Source: Isochrysis galbana
Taxonomy: Eukaryota; Haptophyta; Isochrysidales; Isochrysidaceae
NCBI GenBank assembly: GCA_018136815.1
Contig: CM030943.1
Span: forward strand, 735,975 to 799,974
DNA length: 64,000 nucleotides
Reading direction: 5' to 3'
Part shown: in pieces, positions 44,035-56,039 of the stretch
Layout: the number at the start of each line of letters is the position of its first letter
Position numbering within the stretch: position 1 is the stretch's first letter
Position numbers and translations under genes: made by a program
Notes under the pieces: model-generated
Told to the model about the DNA's origin: nothing
Databases searched by the model: none
The model's input: the letters and a program-made list of their open reading frames with translations, nothing else

Positions 44035-45732
44035 CCAGAATTTCATTCACCCGACTCCCGGTGGGGAGGAGGGCCAAAGCGCCGCGCTAGCCGCCGGTGC
44101 TGCTCGCGACGGAGTGGCTCAGAGCCCTCCGGCCACGCTCGACTCGACAAGCACGAAATCCAAGCTCCTGTAAAAGGGAGAAGTGGGTGGGGCAGTGCGT
44201 ACGAAAGAGGCCGCCGCGTTAAGCCGCCGATTTCGTGCTCGCTTTGGATCCAAAGGGTGTTCTTGTCTCCACGTTTCGCTCGCTATGTTCCGTTGCTTCT
44301 TGTTCCGATTCTGACCTCTGGTCAGCTCAGGTTCCAGGTTCCAGGTCTCTGTTTCCAGGTTCACCGCTCGACATCGGGAGACGTCTCGATCTTAGTCGGG
44401 GGGTGTCGCATTCATCCTAGATGATGCGATTTCCAGGCTCTTGTTTCCAGGTCCTTCGCCGTGCGGCCACACGGTGAAGCTCAGGTACATCTAGGTTGGT
44501 AGGGTTCGTCCCTAGCGACCTAGAATTCGAGTTCTCGTTTCGTTCCTTCTAGCCTGTTTGTCAGGTCTAGATTCCAGGTTTCCTCCTTTCGGGTAATCTT
44601 GACCCAAAGGAGCCAGGTCGCCTGTCACTCGCTGCGCGCTTGTCTCAGGCTCTCGAGTTACCTTGTGAAGGCTTGTTTAGCTTCTTGCAAGGCTTGTTGT
44701 TTCTTGTTGGGTTCCGGTTCTTTCTTGGGACCTGCTGACTTTCGTTGTTGTCCAGGCCTGTTCTTCGTAGGTTCTGCTTGGCCTGGTTAGGGTTTCGTTG
44801 AATCCCCGCGTTCGGCGTTTGGCGTTCGTCTTGGCGTTCGGAAATTTCCTCTCACATTCCCTAGGTCCGCTACCCTTGGCTTGTAGGTCCTTGCTTCTTT
44901 CTTCTCGGTCAAGGTTTTGGCGAGCGAGTCGGTTGCTCTATCCGCTCGAGATTTGAGGTTTAATTTGCCATCTCCCCTTGGAGATCGGTGTAGGTTCGCT
45001 TCTTAGGTGAGGGAATCTTTCCCCTTGATGCAAGTTACATGCAAGCCTTGGCCCCTTTGGTGTTTCTTCCCCTTGGTTGCTACTCAGGGTTGTTCGTTAG
45101 AAGCGTCTAGAAGGTTCACGCTCAACGGCAAGATTTCCTCTGTCGTGAAGACATCTCGTTGCGATCCGTATCCAAAGTGATCGCCGTGGTCGCGCGACAT
45201 GACGCTCCCCTTCGGACTCTCCGCTACGTGGGAAGTTACAACGGAGACACGCTCCGGCCGTCGCTGCGGAGTCTCTCTCTCTCTCGCTCTCTCTCTCCGT
45301 CTCTCGCGACGTGTTTGAGTTATCGGTGATTTGGGGTCGCGGTTGCTTGATAATTTGCTTGGTTTGGGTGAATGATTCCGGTGTGTTCGTGGGTCGGTGT
45401 ATCCTGTTGTTCTCAGCTTTGTTGTCCGTCGTCGTTCGCTGCGTCGCTGCACTCAAGCAGCCTAGGCTCCCTCCCTGAGGGAAGAGTTCTTTGTAGGTCT
45501 AACAATCTCTTAAAACCCAACACACTAGGGCCGCTAGGAGCGCCTCGCCGCCCCACAGCCCTTCGATCGCCGTTCGTCCCCCGTCCAGACACCCAAATGG
45601 GGTTGCCCGACCCAGTCCAGAATTTCATTCACCCGACTCCCGGTGGGGAGGAGGGCCAAAGCGCCGCGCTAGCCGCCGGTGCTGCTCGCGACGGAGTGGC
45701 TCAGAGCCCTCCGGCCACGCTCGACTCGACAA
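44035..45732. repeat. 1.7-kb non-coding unit bounded by identical 116-bp direct repeats
   Basis: 44035-44150 and 45617-45732 are identical over 116 bp (start CCAGAATTTCATTCACCCGA, end CACGCTCGACTCGACAA). The interior is T- and G-rich, has many TTCCAGGT words, and has no credible reading frame. A related sequence at 59075-59210 shares GCTAGCCGCCGGT and ACGCTCGACTCGACA. It could be a non-autonomous element with terminal direct repeats or a tandem duplication. The ends lack TG...CA, and no target duplication is seen. Confidence 0.7.
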
Positions 45733-46126
45733 ACTTCAGCTAAAAGGAAGTGCAAGTGCTGGGCATCGCTCGCCCAGTAACCCTGGCGGGCCGTTTACCG
45801 AATTCCGCCGTCGATTCCGGCCTTCTCTTTTTGGGAGGAGCGACAGCGGAGCCGAAGAGAACTATTTCGGAGCTCGAGGGAGCCGAAAGGTGGGCGAGCG
45901 GGGAGCGGTGGCTGGCGGAACCCCTTTTTTATCACTATGAACAGTTCACACACACACAGCATAACAGCAAAACAAAAATCGACAAGGCGAACCGTTCACC
46001 CAGCTTTGAAGGCACAAACATATCTCACTCAAAAGGCCTGCCCGGACCCCACACTCTGAACTGGGCCCAAGCAAGGTAGAGCACCAGGCACCTGGGCCGG
46101 ACCCCCGAAAACAATGACAAAGGAAC

Positions 46127-46266
<140 letters not shown>

Positions 46267-46269
46267 AGC

Positions 46270-47030
46270 GAAGGGACGCAAGGGCGGTGTCGGTTGTTTG
46301 TAAGCGGGAATAGACACCAAATTAGCAAGAGGTGTTGCAGCCTTGAATCTTCAAAGGTTTTTTTTGCTGGTGCTGAAGGGCGATGGTCATAGTCATAGTA
46401 AGGCTTAGTAAGGTAGAAAGTGCAGTGCCCAATGTAGGTATTAGCTCCGAATCTTCAAATGCTTTCTTCACTCCACACAGACCACGTCCATGTCCACGTA
46501 TGCAAGCTCACAAGCAACTCGAGCATACGCAAGGGCCCCCGTGCCCAAACATCAAACATCGTACATGTCATAATGCTATGTGCGGAAGTTGGAGCGCGTG
46601 TTGCGCGGGCCGGCGTGCTATCAGCCACGAGTAGGGAACACAAATGACAAGAACCAATCACGATGCTCGAAAAGGCAACAGCACTGTTGTTCGCGGATAC
46701 CTTGAGCTCGTCCTCCCGTCTCTCGCCTATTCGCTCAGTCAGCATCTTGATGTGCAATTCGCAAAGCCGTCTTCTCTAACACAAGAGAAACTCTGACGTG
46801 CCATAAGTACACAGTATCAAATGCACGCAAAAAAGTGCAAGAGGATAGAATTCAGGAAGCGAGAGCAGAGTGATAGCCACAGCATATTTGGGCTGCCGAC
46901 ATCTTCGACAGAAATCCCACGAAAGCCTTAGGCAAGTGTCCTCAAGGTTGCACGGGGTGGAACTGAGCTCTGCACCCCTGGCCTAAAAGTTGCCAGTGCA
47001 TCCCTGCAGTAATCAGTGCTCCTGGTGGTA
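46270..47030. other. Spacer downstream of importin-5
   Basis: No supported gene. GAATCTTCAAAGG and GAATCTTCAAATG echo a motif seen at 16316 and 54213. Presumably includes the importin-5 3' UTR. Confidence 0.4.
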
Positions 47031-47033
47031 ACA

Positions 47034-50000
47034 TCAGCTCGAGATGGCCTTCTCCAGCTCCCGTCGGTTGTCCTCGGTTAGGAGACTAAACTTCGGGTGT
47101 GTTGGTAGCTGCTGCAGCACGGCAGGGAGGCCGCTGTGCACCTGTTTCAGCAGATGTGATATGCGCGCTCGTAGACCCTCGTCAATCTGAGTACGGCGGC
47201 AAAAAGTGAGAGTAGGAATAGGGAAACCTCGCCAACGCGGATTGGCGTAAGGCCAGTTTGTTCTTGAACATGCGGCGAGCAACTTACAAGATCAGTGCCG
47301 AGGAGCTGCCCAAAGATGATGATGACCTCTGGTAGTCGTTCGTGATTGACACCAAGAAGCTTGCTGTTTGACGCCTCCACCTGACCACGGGGTGCGTTGC
47401 GTGAGGCTTAAAAGAATGCAGCAGAGACTACAGCTCATCATAGAGGCCTACCTGTTCGACCAGCATCGTATGCACGTTCCGTGCTTCCTCTTTGTCGGTC
47501 TTCAACGGCAAGGTCTGCAGCCAGCGGACCCAACCCACCGCAGCTATCTCCGGCGAGCGCTTGCATAGCTTCCCTAGTGCTGAAACAGCGTTGTCGGTCG
47601 CCGATGCAGACGAATCGTCCCAGGCTGTCGGTGCCTCGACGACCATGACAATGGCCTGGGCTGCTTGCTGCATCATTGCAGCAGTGAATGCAGAGTCGTT
47701 GCACTTTTCCGCCATAATGCCGATGCCGTAAACGGCTGCTTGGCGCACATCCGTAGACTGATCAGCGGCATACTGCAGGAAAGCAGGGAAAACGCCTTCG
47801 AGGTACCGAGTAGAGGCGCCATCGGCCGAGCAGTGTTCGATTACATCGTCGAAAACACACAGGGCAGCAGAGCGATTTGCCGGGATGGCCGTCGGCTGGA
47901 GCATCGCGGAAATGATTGGCATAAGCATGCCGTCAAAATACGGAAGGAAAGCTGACTTATAGACCTCGAACATCTTGCCAGCCACCTCGACAAGCGACTG
48001 CATGACAATCTCCTCGCGCTCTGCTTCTCCCTCGAGCTCCTCCTCCTCATCATCGTCAACGTCCTCACCGCCCCTCCGCTTTTCGCGCTCGCCTTGCCGC
48101 TCGATGGACTCTTTCATGAGCATCTGTATGACTTCCGTGCACGTGTGCATCTGCTGAGGCGCGAACTTCGCGGCGTCACACTTGGTGCCATGGGCGATAA
48201 GCTCGCCGAAAGCCTCAAGCTGACAGGACAAGGTCTCGACATCCGGCTCCGCCTTCAGCTGATCGAAGATGGGTTCAAGCATGAAGTTGAGAAGCTGGGA
48301 CACCAAGTCGGCTGTGGCGCCTGCTGTGCCCTTGTTTAACGCGATGATGCAGGAATCTAAAAGCTCTGGCATGGCCATCATGGCAGCGGTACGCACATCA
48401 TCCATGTAGGGGAATTTGATGAGGGGCACAAGAATACGGGCCACATCATTGACGTACCTGAGAGGCGGGGCGAAATTTGTCAGATTGAAGACGATGGCCC
48501 GATCAGTGCGGAGGGAACGATCGACCGAGCTGTATTCGGGTGTAGCGGATGGCGTACGGGAAAAAGGCTTCTTTCAGGTCAGCGATGTATGAGTGAAGCA
48601 TCGAGCAAGCGGTGGCCTTCTCTTCAAGTGCTGAGGTGCGAATAGTGATGCGTTTGTTGCCCTGGCCTCGAATGTTCACCGTGACCGACTCCATGCCTTC
48701 CTCGTCCTCGACATCACCGTCATCGTCATCAACGTCAGTAACATGTAGCTCAGGGTCCAATTGAGCCGACGTTAGAAGCGGCGGAATCACGAAAGGCAGA
48801 TACGGCTGGAAGTGTTCGCCCAAACATTTGCAGATGCGGGCGCATGCTTGGAGCATGAAGGAGACTTGTGGGTCATCGGCGTCTAGTTCGACGCCCTGTT
48901 GCGTTTGGATGAGCAGCTCCATGACTTCCTTGGCATCTGGACCAAACTTCTCTTTTCCAACTGCTACGCCAATGAGGGAGACACACTCCATCGCCTTACC
49001 GCGCAGCATACGTAGCTCCTTGCCGCCGGTTGCACGTAGCAGATCTTTAAGACCGGGGATGAAGGCGTCGTAAAAGGGAATAAAATCTGATTCGGCAACG
49101 TCAGCCACAGATGCAACGGCAGTAACAGCCTGCTCTTGAACTCGGCGGTGGTTTGTGGACAATAACTGCATTAGTTTTCCTAGAAGGCCTTGCAGATAAG
49201 GGTTCAGAGTTTTGCGATCGCAATGCTCACAGAAGTTGATTACGGCTGCGGCCGCGTGAGCTTGCACCCGTTTACATCCATCGTCCATGGCGGACACAAG
49301 AGCGGGAAGCACAGACGAGTGAAGCTTGGCCTGCAATGACGGCCCAAAGTCCGTGGACATTTGTCCAATTGTGTTGATGGCCGCCCAACGGACGCGCGGG
49401 TGTTGGTCGCCGAAGCGCGTGACAATGGTGGTCACAATGAGCTCAAGCTGCTTCGCCATCTGCGCCTCGCAGCCTTCTCCGGATTGAGAAATGGCCATGA
49501 GTGCAGCGTGCCGCTTCTTCCAATCTTCCGAGGGGAACCAGTCTTGGATGATGGCAAACAGCACTGGCATCATGGCCTTGCCACCAAGTGCAATAGCCAG
49601 CCGGTCAAGCGCCTCCTCACCCACATCGTAGTTCGTCACCTCGGTGTCTTCCTCGTCCTCATCCTCGTTCTCCCACTCGGCGAGTTCCTCCGGTGTGTTG
49701 CATTCGAGCTCGAGCATCATTGCAAGTGCGACTGGGACGGTGTCGGCACAAAACCGCGGCATCTTCCGGGCAAGTGTGGGAGCGCCCTCTGCGATTGTCA
49801 GGAGGAATTCAAGGGCTAGATGGCGCAGGGAATCGTCGAGATTAGTGTTCGAGGCGATACTAATCATGCCATTGACACACGCGTCTAGATGCTTCTTGAG
49901 GAATTTTGTTTGCGATTCGGCCACCTCAACGAATACCTCCAGAGCATCACGACACTCATCCTCCATGTTCTCGGTCAATGCGTCGGAGATAGTTTGCAGC

Positions 50001-50863
50001 ATGAGCGGCACCAGCTCTTGGAAGGGGGTGCGCTGCGATGGCTCATCGATCGCCATCAGGAAGCTGGCAAGAGCACGCAGCGCGGCATTCCGCACCTGCC
50101 AGAGTTGGATGGGCAAGAATGGTGAGACCAGCCGATCCTCGCTGAGGCACGAATGCATGCCCTAGAGCCTGCAGTGCGAAATGCTTGGCAAGTGAAGGCT
50201 GAGCATGCAGCACGCACCCCGAGCGGTTGCTGTGGCTGGAGCGATGAACGAAAGACGTCGAGTAACATGGAGTGATGCGCTTGCATGCGCTCAGCGATGA
50301 ACTCGGAGAGCGAGTTGAAGATCGTCAGCGAGGCCTCATGCAGTGGCACGTTGTTGCTCTTCGTTGCTTGCAGCATGAACGGCAGGAGCTCTGGCCAGCC
50401 AGAAGGCTCATTCGACATGATGTTGATGCCAAGCTGACCAATCACGTCAGAGACCTTTTTTCGGATCGAGCGGTTGGGCTCGGCTTCGATGCAGACAAGT
50501 AGCTCACGCTTCAGCAGGTCCTTGACAGGAGCAGAGAGCACCATGCTTTTGCTGTCGTTGCTGAGCAATCGCATGATCTCCTTGCGCAGCAGAACTGCAG
50601 ATAGCGAACGAACCTGCAGACACCGTCCAAAGGGCGGAGGACACACTCAGACAGATCCCGCAGTCACGCTCTGCCGCGTTGGCGGCAGTTCGCACCTGGT
50701 CATCACCATTGGACCTAAGCATGGTGATCAGCGCCGTAAAGAGTCCGTCTGGATTCTGCTTGGCCTGATTGAGCCCCTCTTCTGCTGCGTTGCGCACCGC
50801 GTTGTCGGTAGACATGAGTGCCCTGAGAATCTGCTCATATTGCGCGAGTGTGGCGGGGTCCAT
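47034..50863 (-). CDS. IPO5: Importin-5 / karyopherin beta-3
   Basis: Six exons: 50863-50696, 50613-50218, 50095-48558, 48457-47452, 47380-47288 and 47186-47034, giving 1,117 residues (human IPO5 has about 1,100). It is a nuclear import receptor made of HEAT repeats; it carries ribosomal proteins and other cargo and is released by RanGTP. Diagnostic blocks run along the whole length: MDPATLAQYEQILRALMSTDNAV, SIRKKVSDVIGQLG, NVPLHEASLTIFNSL, GEEALDRLAIALGGK, RFGDQHPRVRWAAINTIGQM, KRVQAHAAAAVINF, LRMLRGKAMECVSLIGVAVG, LEEKATACSMLHSY, LCVFDDVIEHCS, STDVRQAAVYGIGIM and LKTDKEEARNVHTM. All five introns are GT-AG (82, 122, 100, 71 and 101 nt) and frame-consistent. Acidic loops (ENEDEDEEDTE, DVDDDDGDVEDEEG) match the family's acidic insertions. 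The start is the ATG at 50863, aligned with the family start. Confidence 0.95.
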
Positions 50864-50879
50864 GGCGGAGGGCAAAGGA

Positions 50880-51350
50880 GCTGGGGTGGTTGCGGCGAGG
50901 GGGGGGGGGGCAGTGTTCCGGCGGCGCGCGGCGCCCCTCCAGCCAGTCGTCTTGTCGCGCCACAGAGCGCGCGGCGGCGGCGGCGGGGGGGGGGGGGGGG
51001 GGGGGGGGGGGGGCGAGGAGGGAGAGAGAGGGCAGGGGGACCAAAGCTGCGTAGACCGGCAGGCGCGCCGGTACGGCACCCCCCCCCGACCGGTATCAAT
51101 GGCCGCAGCGCGTTGGCGCCAAATCTTTGCCAAATCTCGGCGCGCCTTCAACGTGCCTACTCTCTACTCTAGATCGATAACAATGAATATCAGGAGAGTT
51201 AGTGCCGCTACTGCCACTAGCCGTGCACCATCCCGCCAAGCCACGGCCCGTACGAACGACCGCACTGAAACGCAAAAGCACCAAACTAAGTATAAGCGTA
51301 GGGCGGTCAAACATGGGCTTTTTGCTTTTTAACTATAACTACTAGTATTA
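50880..51350. other. Upstream region of importin-5
   Basis: GC-rich, with a G-run at 50987-51013. No gene is supported. The motif AGGGCGGTCAAACATGGGCT at 51301 resembles the outer end of families G/H. Confidence 0.5.
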
Positions 51351-51924
51351 CTACTAGTAAGGTTGAGCGTTGAGCTGCATTTTTGACCGTTGACCGTTGC
51401 CGTTGCGCGATGCTCAATTAAACCTCCAGGGGGGGCCACCTGCCACCATGAAAATCTTCGCCAAGAAATGGTGCGATTCGTCCCCCCTCTCCCAGACTCT
51501 CCCACTCCCCCCCCTAGCTGTGAAAAACAGCGGGTGAGGGCTAGAAAAACATTAAAAACAGCTGTTTTTGGGAATCGAAAAAAAACAGTAAAAAACAGTG
51601 CGAAAAACAGTGGGGCCACATATACCGCAAGGGGGCCTTTCCCCCCCGCGCGGAACGCCTCCGCTCCTCGCTCCTCCGCGTCCTGCGTCCTACGCATACG
51701 TAGGCCGCCGCCGCCGCTGCCCCCTCTCCTCCCCTCGACCGATGGCGAGCCGCTATCGGTGTTCACAACCCCAAGCCCACGCACGCGTCGCGATCCGCGC
51801 GCGTGGTGGTGTGGTGGTGGTGGCCGCTGTCCCGCGCGCACGCCGCGCTCGAGCGCGCCTGGTCCTGCTGCGCGCACGCGCGCACGCCGCGCTCGCGCGC
51901 GCCGCGCACGGGCGGCATCGACGA

Positions 51925-52570
51925 GTTGCCCATTGCTGAGCGCAACATGCTCGAGATCGCAACTCTACTTGATCCTCGCTTCAAGCAATTTAAGTTTCCG
52001 GGGCTTCGTGCGGGCACCGATCTTTCCGCAGAGAAGGATGTGGCACTTGCCACACTCCGTGGCACATGGGAGAGTGACTGGAAGTTGGTTGTGCCCTCGG
52101 CTGCAGAAGCTTCTGTCATCGCTCCGGTTGCGCCAGCGCTACCCCCTGCATTGAAGTTCAACACGGCGGCATCAGCATCACAGGAGGCAATCAGCATATT
52201 TTTCTCGCAGCCGTTGCTTCCGGAGATGGAAGGAATGGGAATGGATGCCAACGAGGGTGATGACGACATGCCTTTTGATGAGCTCGAATTTTATTTGGCG
52301 ATGCCGCAAGAGCAAAATCTTGATCTAGACGTGCTGCTTTGGTGGAAGGCGCGCGACCACAACCATAAGCCTGATGCTTCTTCTGGCCGCCCGCAAGGTC
52401 TCCCCACGTTGGCGCGCATGGTGCGTCAGCACTTCGGTCGGCCGGCTTCCTCCGCAGGAGTCGAAAGGATGTTTAGCAAGGCAGGGAAGCTGCATGACGA
52501 TGGCAAGGCATCTCAGGCCGATGACACACTCCAACACTGTTTGTTGGCGGCGGCTAATTGTGATTTATAA
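51925..52570 (+). mobile_element. hAT transposase C-terminal fragment
   Basis: The frame carries hAT hallmarks: MLEIATLLDPRFKQFKF, then a dimerisation region with LDLDVLLWWKARDHN, LPTLARMVRQHFGRPASSAG and VERMFSKAGKL, ending AANCDL and stop. The N-terminal BED finger and RNase-H-like catalytic core are absent; upstream sequence is low-complexity GC repeat. A remnant of a plain DNA transposon. The intact frame could mean recent decay or reuse by the host. Confidence 0.85.
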
Positions 52571-52702
52571 GCCATAGGTCGCGATTTGCCGGGTGTGCGC
52601 GTGTGCGCAGGGGTGTGCTGTGGATGTGGGGAATGTGGGACGATGCTCGGCAAGGGCACGCTGCATGGCCCGCACATGGTGAAGGTGAGGGTTTCCAGCT
52701 GC

Positions 52703-53650
52703 AGTCAAACCTACTTTTATAAGTGGGGGTCAATGGGGGCCTCGCGCCCCCCTCTCTCCATCGCGGACACCCCCCGGGGTGGGCCCGTACATTCAACCCC
52801 AGCCCCTGCCCTCTGGCAGGGGCAGGGCACTCATCAATTCAGCCCAGACCCCTAGTGGGCGCGGGTCGCGAGCCGCACTCCCAGGCCCGCATGGGCCTGC
52901 TCTCGTACTGACTCCCCCCCCATCCCTGGTCGCCAGGCAGACAGGGGCCTCAGGGCTGCACCCAAGGCCAGCGAGGCGAGCGAGGGAGAGGCAGGGGGGG
53001 CCAGGGGCTGAGCCCCAGCCTCCACTGCCCCCTGAGCTGCCCCTGCTGGTCCTCTGGGCGCCCCTGAAGGATCTCTGAGAGCAGGCCATGGCGCGCCGCA
53101 TGGCGACGCGCCGCAGGGACCGGGGCGGAAGAGAATGGAACGAGGGAGAGGGGGGATTTGCACCCCCCCCGATGGAGTGTGGTGAGAAACGAGACCCATT
53201 TGCGTTAGCAAATGGGCGGAGGGGGGCGGCTGGCGACAGGAGGAAGAGGAGGAGGGAGAGACTCAAGACGCCTACGGGAACCACTGTGGCAGGTATCTCG
53301 AGGCGCAGTCTTTTATTTCTCGAGGACAGCTCGCGGCGAGAGCTGTAAGGGCCGTTCTTCTTTTTTGACGAGAGGTTCCTCCCCCCCCCCCCGGTGCTTT
53401 TTCCCGGAGAGTCGGCCGGCGTCGACCGGTCCGCCTCAATGGGTTTTCCCCCATTTTAACTTGTGGGGAGTTAGAATGGGAGCCGGGGGCATGCGAGGGG
53501 GGAGATGTGGAGGGGTGCATAGTACATAGTAGTATGTATCTGTGACAACAGCACGCGCAAGGTGTACGGGCAGGTGCGCTGAGGGCTGTCGTGTTAGTAC
53601 CGGGCTAGTGAGAGTAGTGGTACTAATGCTCAGATAGATTGTTGTTGTTT
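52703..53650 (+). repeat. Composite repeat B-C-E (most complete copy)
   Basis: Family B (52703-53130: CTACTTTTATAAGTGGGGGT, TCTCTCCATCGCGGACACCC, CAGCCCCTGCCCTCTGGCAG, CCAGCGAGGCGAGCGAGGGA) is followed by family C (53145-53450) and family E (53497-53645) without other sequence between. The same order appears inverted at 63325-64000, so the three are parts of one ~0.95-kb element. Confidence 0.8.
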
Positions 53651-54660
53651 CCAGCTGCAGTGGCTCGGCGAGCGCACGCAAACGCGGTAGGCGTGCGCGG
53701 GCCACTGGGATGAGTGAGGCCGGGGGGGGCCATCCCATCCCGTGCAGCAGCTCTATATCGCCCTGGCACCATCGCGGTGACCAGGGCGGCCGAGATGAGA
53801 GATGAGGAGGGCCGACGCCATCGGTCGCGCTCTCTCCCGAACAGAACCGGATAAAAGTCCTCTTACAAACCCCCTCACACCACTATTCCGTGCACACTCA
53901 CATTAACACGTGCGCGTGAAGAGGGGGAAGGGGAGAAGAAAGAGAGAGAAAGAGAAAAGAAGAGAGAGGGGGGCCCGTCGCCTCTCCTCACGTGAAGAGA
54001 AGTCCCACTGGACTTAGAAGGTAAAGGGATGACAGGAGGGGGGAGGGGGGGCCATTTGTAATAAAGACAAAGGACAAAGGGCGAAGGGGGGAAGGCAAAG
54101 GACAAAGGACGGCGGGGAGAAGGAAAAGAGACGGAAGGAAGGGGCTTAAGGGGCTGTGTCGGATAGTAGGCGGTACTGCTGGCCAGTAGTAGGTGTTTAA
54201 GCCCTGAATCTTCAGATGTTTTTTCGGAGTGAACCAAGTATAAACTCCGTTGTTCCTTGGCAGCATTAAGATGAAAAACCAAGGCACCCCTGAGCGGTTG
54301 TACTCGTGCTAGCATGCAACGTGCGCTGATCCAAAACACGCACTGCACACCAGAAGAAAATCATGACAACATACAAACACTGAAAGGTCCTTCCGTATCT
54401 ACTGAAGGGCCATACGTGTGTGGAGCGAGCCATTCATTACAGGCACTATGCGGCACAAAAGTGTGTCGCTTTCGGGTCGGCAGACCCAGCACTTCATGAG
54501 GTGCTTGGGACGAATGACCAACGGCTCGTTGGGTGTCATTGCAGTCTAGCTCGCCGACATCCGAAGTGCACAAATCCCTCGTCGAGGTGGGCAATTCGAT
54601 TCGCTCGGGTCACTCCTGCGCCATATTGGCGCAGAACTGCACTGCTCGCCTCAGCTTCAA
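53650..54660. other. Spacer without an identified gene
   Basis: Purine-rich strand at 53920-54140. TGAACCAAGTATAAACTCC at 54233 is the inverted start of family A, preceded by AGCCCTGAATCTTCAGA. Frames are not convincing. Confidence 0.45.
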
Positions 54661-54662
54661 CC

Positions 54663-55982
54663 CTACTTGAGATCTGGACGCGCTCCCATAGCATTTGGAT
54701 TCATTGACGGGTAGAGATTGGCCGAGCCTCGCGCGGGAGCCTCGCCGGGCAAGGGCGGGGGTGCGGCCGTGGCACTTGAATCTGCCGTGTATCGCCTGGC
54801 CTCATCGTTGTCTTGCATCTGCTGCGACTTTGCCCACCAAATTTTGAGCTTGGCTCCCTTGATGAAGAGCTTGCGATGCAAGGCCGTTGCCGCTTCCTCA
54901 GCTGCTTTGCGCAGCACGAATTCGATCAAGGCACAGCGCCGTTCTACTTTCATGAGAACCTTCTTGATCTCCCCGTATGCATAAAATGAATCTCGCAGAT
55001 CTTGCTCTGTAATGCTCGGGGTGAGGCCTCCCACCCAGAGTGAACAAACACCCTCGTCCTCAGGAGGAGTGAGCTCGGCGAGGTTCTGCGCCTTTTCCAA
55101 GTACTTCTGTGCGAGCTTGTCTCCGTCGGTCCCATGGTACCGATTGCGAATGGCTTCATTGCGCGAGCCTCGCTGTGAATCGCGTAGGGTCTCTCGGATC
55201 TCCTCCATCTCGTCAGAGGCGTCACGCATGCAACCAAGCGGGCCATCTGCATGCAACTTCCTCACGAGTGCTGACAAAAGCTCTTGGTGAGTCGAGGCAA
55301 GCTCCGGAAATCGGAAAGTGCCGCAGCAGGGGCGGTATGGACAACTGTTGTTGACAACACGGTTGCACGTCTGCCTCACCCAGAAGGAGCAAAGCTTTGG
55401 GAGATTGCGGTCGTAGTAGGGAGTGTGGGAGTTATTCCGCGAGAGTGCGGCGAGCTTCTCAAAGTTGTGACCAATACTCTTGCTTCCAGACTCCTCGGCA
55501 TTGAGCTCCTGGAAACCTTGCAAAGTGCCCGAATCCAACGCCTGCTTCTGGTTCTCCCAGTAAAACTCGCGGTTAACGTCGGATGTCGGCATCTGGACCC
55601 CTCCAACTCCACGCTGTCCTGCTGAGCCCGTGCCCATGAGCTTGTCACGTACTGCCACAGGCAGGTTGTACTCCATGTCCATCAAGCAGACTTGACACAC
55701 GTTCTTCGCAATAGCAACCTCTGGTGCAATGATTGTCTCCTTGTAACGCGCTTCGGCTCCAGGTTGCCAACGGAAGGCTGTGTATGGCCGGCCTGAGATC
55801 TTGCACTCACGCGAGTTGGGCATCTTGAGCATCCGCAGGTATGGGTTGGGGCCAAGGCATACTTCGCAGACGAAGGGGAAATCCTCGCCCAGGCGCATGC
55901 CATCAGGCGTCTGCGCGAGCTTCGCGCCGGGTCTGGCAGCGGCGCGTGCCATCGTGTCGCTCGACGAAGACGCCATCGCCAT
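54663..55982 (-). CDS. RBM22/Ecm2/Cwc2-type pre-mRNA-splicing factor
   Basis: Single exon, 439 residues from the first in-frame ATG (MAMASSSSD). RBM22-like proteins sit at the catalytic centre of the spliceosome and contact U6 and the pre-mRNA. Order of parts: N-terminal zinc region (FVCEVCLGPNPYLRMLKMPN at ~38, RPYTAFRWQPGAEARYKET, KNVCQVCLMDMEYNLPVAVRD at ~96), a middle helix region (NREFYWENQ), a CCCH region (CSFWVRQTCNRVVNNSCPYR at ~198), an NRYHGTDGDK segment, then an RRM at ~313-385 (LWVGGLTPSITEQDLRDSFY, ALIEFVLRKAAEEAA, LKIWWAKSQ) and a proline-rich tail. Several usual zinc ligands are replaced: ECKIS for ECKIC, RWQPG for RWCPG, no second CxxC before KNVCQVC, and CPYRP-CC for CPYRH. 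Confidence 0.9.
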   Translation of the reverse strand: MAMASSSSDTMARAAARPGAKLAQTPDGMRLGEDFPFVCEVCLGPNPYLRMLKMPNSRECKISGRPYTAFRWQPGAEARYKETIIAPEVAIAKNVCQVCLMDMEYNLPVAVRDKLMGTGSAGQRGVGGVQMPTSDVNREFYWENQKQALDSGTLQGFQELNAEESGSKSIGHNFEKLAALSRNNSHTPYYDRNLPKLCSFWVRQTCNRVVNNSCPYRPCCGTFRFPELASTHQELLSALVRKLHADGPLGCMRDASDEMEEIRETLRDSQRGSRNEAIRNRYHGTDGDKLAQKYLEKAQNLAELTPPEDEGVCSLWVGGLTPSITEQDLRDSFYAYGEIKKVLMKVERRCALIEFVLRKAAEEAATALHRKLFIKGAKLKIWWAKSQQMQDNDEARRYTADSSATAAPPPLPGEAPARGSANLYPSMNPNAMGARPDLK

Positions 55983-56039
55983 GGCTCGCGAGCGCGCTCT
56001 AGCGCGGGGCCACGCAGGGGGGCGCCCCCCCACCCGCCT

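Noticed and set aside
48503-48557. Longer end of importin-5 exon 3 (to a stop at 48503)
   Set aside because: Splicing at 48558 to 48457 gives FFPYVNDVARILVPLIKF, matching the family; the extension does not.
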